This document shows positions 4,717-7,682 of a stretch of 7,682 nt of DNA, in pieces. The DNA is from an uncultured Hungatella sp. (lineage in GTDB: Bacteria; Bacillota; Clostridia; Lachnospirales; Lachnospiraceae). Below the pieces are notes generated by a model, which saw only the letters and a program-made list of their open reading frames with translations, was not told where the DNA came from and ran no database searches. How positions within the stretch are numbered: position 1 is the stretch's first letter; each line of letters starts with the position of its first letter. The stretch lies in NCBI GenBank assembly GCA_910588505.1, contig CAJUPQ010000114.1, positions 1 to 7,682 of the forward strand, read 5' to 3'. Made by a program: the position numbers and the translations under genes.

Positions 4717-6168
4717 TTAACTCCGATGCATATGCACCTTATCCGCTCCCAGCTTCTCAAGGTTCTCCAGCACCTTCCTCCTGTCAGCTTGGCCGATCAG
4801 GGTATCCCTGGCCTTCTTTGCCTCCGTCTCGGCCTTGTGCTTGCTGGGACCGCCCACGCAGCCGCCCACGCAGGCCATACCCTCGATGAAATCCGCCGGC
4901 AGCTTGCCAACCTTCATAAGCAGCAGCGCCTTCTTGCACTCCGCCGCCCCGTTGCACTTCATCACCTCAGGCTTGATATCCTCGCCCATCTCCTCAAAGC
5001 ACTGGACCACAGCCGCGGTCACCCCGCCGCCGTTGCCAAACCGCTTGCCGAACACAGAGCTGTCCTGATAGCTGTTCTCCTCCGGCTCCAGCTCCACATC
5101 CTTAGCCCGCATCATAGCCCGAACCTCGCCAAAGGTCAAAGCGTAATCCGCGTTGCCCTGGATATTCAGATCCAGAGTCTCGCTCTTCTTGGCAATGCAG
5201 GGCCCGATAAACACGGTGATGGTTCCTGGGTCTTTCTCCTTCACCAGCCTGGACACCCCGCACATAGGCGAAACCGTGGTAGACATATTGTCCAGAAGCG
5301 TTGGGAAATGCTGCTTGATCATATTTACGAAAGCCGGACAGCAGGAGGTGGTCATCTTCTTCCCCTCCTTGTAGGCCTCGGCCCACTCCGCGGCCTCGGC
5401 GGCAGCCGTCATATCTCCGCCCAGCCCCACCTCGATCATATCCGCGAACCCGATCTTCTTAAGGGCTGTTCTCCAGCTTGCCATGGTGATATCCGGCCCG
5501 AACTGCCCTTCCGTGGCAGGAGCCACCATGGCCACCACCCGTTTCCCGGCATTGATCAGCCGGATGATATCTACCATAAAGGTCTTAGTCCCAATGGCCC
5601 CGAAGGGACAGCTGTGGACACAGGCGCCGCACTGAATACACTTCTTCTCATCGATCACGCAGATCCCGTACTCATCATAGGTAATGGCATCTACCGGGCA
5701 CACTTTCTTACATGGCCGTTCCAGATGGGCGATAGCGCTGTAAGGACATGCCTGGGCACACTTACCGCACTCCTTGCACTTGGACGGGTCAATATGGGCT
5801 CTGGTGTCATCCATGGAAATAGCCCCGAAATTACAGGAGTTCTGACAGGCCTTTCCCATACACTTTCTGCAGTTGTCCGTCACCACGTAGGATGCAATGG
5901 GACATTCCTCGCAGGCAGCCCCGATCACCTGGACCACATTCATGGAATCTTTCCCTGACGGACACTTCCCCTCCGCTAGACGGACTCTCTGCCGGATAAT
6001 CTCCCTCTCCTTATAGATACAGCACCGAAACTGGGCCTGAGGTCCCGGAATCATCTTGTAGGGCATTTCCTCCCTGCCCTCCTCCAGTTTTCCGTCCCAC
6101 GCCAGCTTTGCCACCTCCCGCAGTACGTCATGCTTTACCTTCAAAATGGTTGCGTCATTTGTCACCAT
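4717..6168 (-). CDS. Monomeric [FeFe] hydrogenase, group B
   Basis: The 483-residue cytosolic iron-sulfur protein would couple ferredoxin-type electron carriers to H2 production or uptake, or sense H2. The N-terminal part is cysteine-rich: CEECP (86-90), a cluster motif at Cys100/103/108/112, CKECGKCAQACP with Cys131/134/137/141, a split CKKVCP at Cys153/157, and CIQCGACVHSCP with Cys177/180/183/187. The H-cluster domain follows with all expected ligands: TSCCPAF (Cys276, Cys277), GPCIAKKSE (Cys324) and MACVGGC (Cys433, Cys437). Departures from the classical group A motifs are AF for GW after TSCCP, Gly for Met before PC, and GGPS instead of an NGGG-type end. These place it in group B-like enzymes of Clostridia. 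The start ATG 6166-6168 follows GGAGGAGAG. The gene is 28 bases after the phosphatase gene, so the two are probably co-transcribed. The direction of catalysis is not shown by sequence, and group B enzymes are poorly characterised. Confidence 0.93.
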   Translation of the reverse strand: MVTNDATILKVKHDVLREVAKLAWDGKLEEGREEMPYKMIPGPQAQFRCCIYKEREIIRQRVRLAEGKCPSGKDSMNVVQVIGAACEECPIASYVVTDNCRKCMGKACQNSCNFGAISMDDTRAHIDPSKCKECGKCAQACPYSAIAHLERPCKKVCPVDAITYDEYGICVIDEKKCIQCGACVHSCPFGAIGTKTFMVDIIRLINAGKRVVAMVAPATEGQFGPDITMASWRTALKKIGFADMIEVGLGGDMTAAAEAAEWAEAYKEGKKMTTSCCPAFVNMIKQHFPTLLDNMSTTVSPMCGVSRLVKEKDPGTITVFIGPCIAKKSETLDLNIQGNADYALTFGEVRAMMRAKDVELEPEENSYQDSSVFGKRFGNGGGVTAAVVQCFEEMGEDIKPEVMKCNGAAECKKALLLMKVGKLPADFIEGMACVGGCVGGPSKHKAETEAKKARDTLIGQADRRKVLENLEKLGADKVHMHRS

Positions 6169-6196
6169 AGCTCTCTCTCCTCCATTTCCTCCGCTT

Positions 6197-7375
6197 CTAG
6201 TAATAAGTCACTGTAACCGGTTTCCCCATCTCCTCCAGGGTACTCCGAAGCTGTTCTACCAGATTCTGCCGAATGCCCAGATCAAAGGGCAGCCCCGGGT
6301 TCTGGTAAGCGCTGTTAATGGCCTTGCCCACAAACAGATGGATCTCTGTGCAGTCCTCAATGATCATCTTGGCCACCATGGACCCGCCGTTGGGCTTATC
6401 CAGCTCCTCAAAGAAATCTTCCGCCACGCTCTCCTTCTTCACATACCGTCTGAGAAGCTGCAGCACCCGGTTCAGGGTCAGCACGCCCTCGGTCACCAGG
6501 TCAATGCCCTCCATAAAGGCAATGGGCGGAATCTCCGGGTCCACATAATCCAGGGAAACATCCAGAGGTTTCTTAAGCACTCTGGAAACAATGGTGGAAC
6601 TGGTCCCCCCGCACACAATGGTCCTGGCGCTTGGGTCCCCTACAAAATCCGCCACCATCCGCTCATCATCATCCGCGTTGCTGGCAGGCCCTGTCATCAG
6701 ATGCACCGGCTTGCTGTCAATGATGCGCATACAGGCCACCGTGGTATCGTCCCCGGGCCGGAACATATAAAGCTCATCGCAGGCGTGGCAGATAGATGTA
6801 GCCAGACGGATGGCGGACACGGTCTTTCCATACTCTTTTACCGCGTAGTCCGCGATATCCTCCCAAAGCCACCCAAAATTCAGAAGCTGCCCTACCCCCG
6901 CGTGGATCGTCCCGTCGCTCATAAGCACCAGGGCGTCGCCTTTCTTCACCCGGAAGCGGAACTCATTGATCTTCTTCCCGTCAATCTCCCGGATGCTCTG
7001 GGGGATCTCCATCAGTTTCCCGTCCCGGATAAAAATACACCCCGGATTGTCAAACTCCACCAGGTAAGCGTCCCCACTGTGAAACACCTGCAAAATGCTA
7101 AACGTGGAGTAAGCCACTCCCCGCACCTGACACACCGGAAGGGTCTCCACGATGGTGTCCACACACTCGTCCAGGGTAGCGCCGTTTAAAAACATAGTTC
7201 CCAAAATCTTGCTGGTCAGGGTAGACAGGATGTTGGCCTTAACGCCGCTGCCCATACCATCTGCCAGAATCAAAATGTCAGAGTCAGCGGTCTTAAGGAT
7301 CTCCACACTGTCCCCGCACAGAATCTCCGTAAATTTATTCAGGCTCTTATAAGCAACGTCAACCGTAACTCCCAT
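6197..7375 (-). CDS. SpoIIE-type PP2C serine/threonine phosphatase with C-terminal extension
   Basis: The N-terminal half (about 1-220 of 392 residues) is a PP2C/SpoIIE phosphatase domain. Metal-binding acidic residues are seen as Asp22 in CGDS, Asp39 in LADGMGSG, Asp154 in LMSDG and Asp209-210 in RPGDDTT. It has no membrane segment, unlike sporulation SpoIIE, so it is probably soluble. The second half (about 223-392) contains TIVCGGTSSTIVSRVL (252-267), PPIAFMEGIDLVTEGVLTL (283-301) and a helical tail. I associate this region with clostridial proteins beside hydrogenases but cannot name a domain. The ATG at 7375 follows the TAG of the PAS gene with no gap and has no good ribosome binding site (GAGG lies about 12 bases away), which suggests translational coupling. 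Context suggests it acts on a phosphoprotein within a redox or H2 signalling route; the target is not in view. Confidence 0.9.
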   Translation of the reverse strand: MGVTVDVAYKSLNKFTEILCGDSVEILKTADSDILILADGMGSGVKANILSTLTSKILGTMFLNGATLDECVDTIVETLPVCQVRGVAYSTFSILQVFHSGDAYLVEFDNPGCIFIRDGKLMEIPQSIREIDGKKINEFRFRVKKGDALVLMSDGTIHAGVGQLLNFGWLWEDIADYAVKEYGKTVSAIRLATSICHACDELYMFRPGDDTTVACMRIIDSKPVHLMTGPASNADDDERMVADFVGDPSARTIVCGGTSSTIVSRVLKKPLDVSLDYVDPEIPPIAFMEGIDLVTEGVLTLNRVLQLLRRYVKKESVAEDFFEELDKPNGGSMVAKMIIEDCTEIHLFVGKAINSAYQNPGLPFDLGIRQNLVEQLRSTLEEMGKPVTVTYY

Positions 7376-7682
7376 CTATCGAACCTCGCTTTCATTGCCG
7401 TCTTCCAGCATGGACTGGCAAAGCTTGGTCAGGGTGGTCTTGGTGTCCGCCGTCGTCTCTCCTAAAAGCCCCGCGATCTGCTGGGCCACCATCATCTGCT
7501 TGTGGATAACCCTCTGGGCCAGGTCAACAGTCTCCAGCTTCTTATCATAGTCCGCCTTGGCCTGCTCCTCTTCCCTGGTAATATCAATAAACGTAGCCAG
7601 AACCACGTCCTCTTTCTCTATGTACACAATATTCTGGAGGGTGGACAGATTGTACTCCTCATACTTCACCCTCTTGCCGTGA
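7376..7682 (-). CDS. C-terminal part of a PAS-domain protein, probably a PAS-linked [FeFe] hydrogenase-like sensor (5' end outside window)
   Basis: The frame enters from the right edge and ends at TAG (7378-7376), with about 101 residues visible. It begins HGKRVKYEEYNLSTLQNIVY and continues as IEKEDVVLATFIDITREEE, the last strands of a PAS domain (typically '...a.frDITe.k'). A helical, coiled-coil-like tail follows: KADYDKKLETVDLAQRVIHK, then the stretch through MMVAQQIAGLLGETTADTKT. The upstream domain is not visible. In related clostridial clusters, recalled from family knowledge, this place is taken by an [FeFe] hydrogenase-like protein with a C-terminal PAS domain, just before the SpoIIE phosphatase. 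That identity is inference. The GTG at 7669 is an internal valine, not a start, since the frame is open to the window end. The coupled phosphatase gene starts on the next base. Confidence 0.75.
   Translation of the reverse strand, partial: HGKRVKYEEYNLSTLQNIVYIEKEDVVLATFIDITREEEQAKADYDKKLETVDLAQRVIHKQMMVAQQIAGLLGETTADTKTTLTKLCQSMLEDGNESEVR

Noticed and set aside
4726..5958. 410-codon + strand frame opposite the hydrogenase
   Set aside because: Its His/Leu/Gly-rich protein is the usual mirror of a GC-rich gene. The - strand frame has all hydrogenase motifs.
6146..7189. 347-codon + strand frame opposite the phosphatase
   Set aside because: It is a shadow of the SpoIIE-type gene, whose metal-binding motifs are intact on the - strand.
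1..7682. CRISPR array, tRNA or rRNA genes, phage or plasmid genes
   Set aside because: No regularly spaced direct repeats, tRNA-like cloverleaf or rRNA sequence, and no phage or replication proteins, were seen on either strand.

Overview
The window looks like chromosomal DNA of an anaerobic Clostridia-type Firmicute, most likely of the Lachnospiraceae. The signs are a group B monomeric [FeFe] hydrogenase next to a SpoIIE-type phosphatase and a PAS protein, strong purine-rich ribosome binding sites (GGAGG types), sigma-A-like promoters, a methyl-accepting chemotaxis protein (MCP) of clostridial type, and AT-rich spacers between coding regions of moderate GC. The genus cannot be fixed from the sequence alone.

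Layout. The left half is read on the + strand. It holds the C-terminal tail of an Rpn-type nuclease/transposase (2-175) with a clear terminator (184-227), then a 460-base spacer with a strongly pyrimidine-biased tract. Next is a single aldo/keto reductase gene (692-1609) with a good sigma-A promoter and a very short leader. A leader of about 155 bases then precedes a 602-residue MCP (1895-3703). The right half is read on the - strand and converges on the MCP at a long hairpin (3716-3762). In transcription order it carries the end of a PAS-domain protein (7376-7682, cut by the window edge), a SpoIIE-type PP2C phosphatase with a long C-terminal extension (6197-7375), and a group B [FeFe] hydrogenase (4717-6168). 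A 166-base palindromic MITE-like repeat (4523-4688), a terminator- or attenuator-like hairpin (4459-4495) and a lone ABC ATPase starting at GTG (3764-4441) follow.

How the genes may work together. The PAS protein, phosphatase and hydrogenase are tightly spaced (0 and 28 bases between genes) and are probably one transcript. Their families suggest a redox- or H2-responsive module: a sensor, a Ser/Thr phosphatase that would relay the signal, and an enzyme or sensor with a full set of H-cluster cysteines. No phosphoprotein target is visible here. The ABC ATPase may be read through from this operon or be controlled separately by the hairpin just before its ribosome binding site; no permease is adjacent. 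The MCP and the aldo/keto reductase appear to be independent units.

Most worth a second look are the palindromic element, whose arm differences keep pairing in + strand RNA; the attenuator-like hairpin in front of the ABC gene; the undescribed C-terminal half of the phosphatase; and the MCP leader with a G8 tract and two possible tiny ORFs. I did not find a clearly new defence or mobile system in this window.
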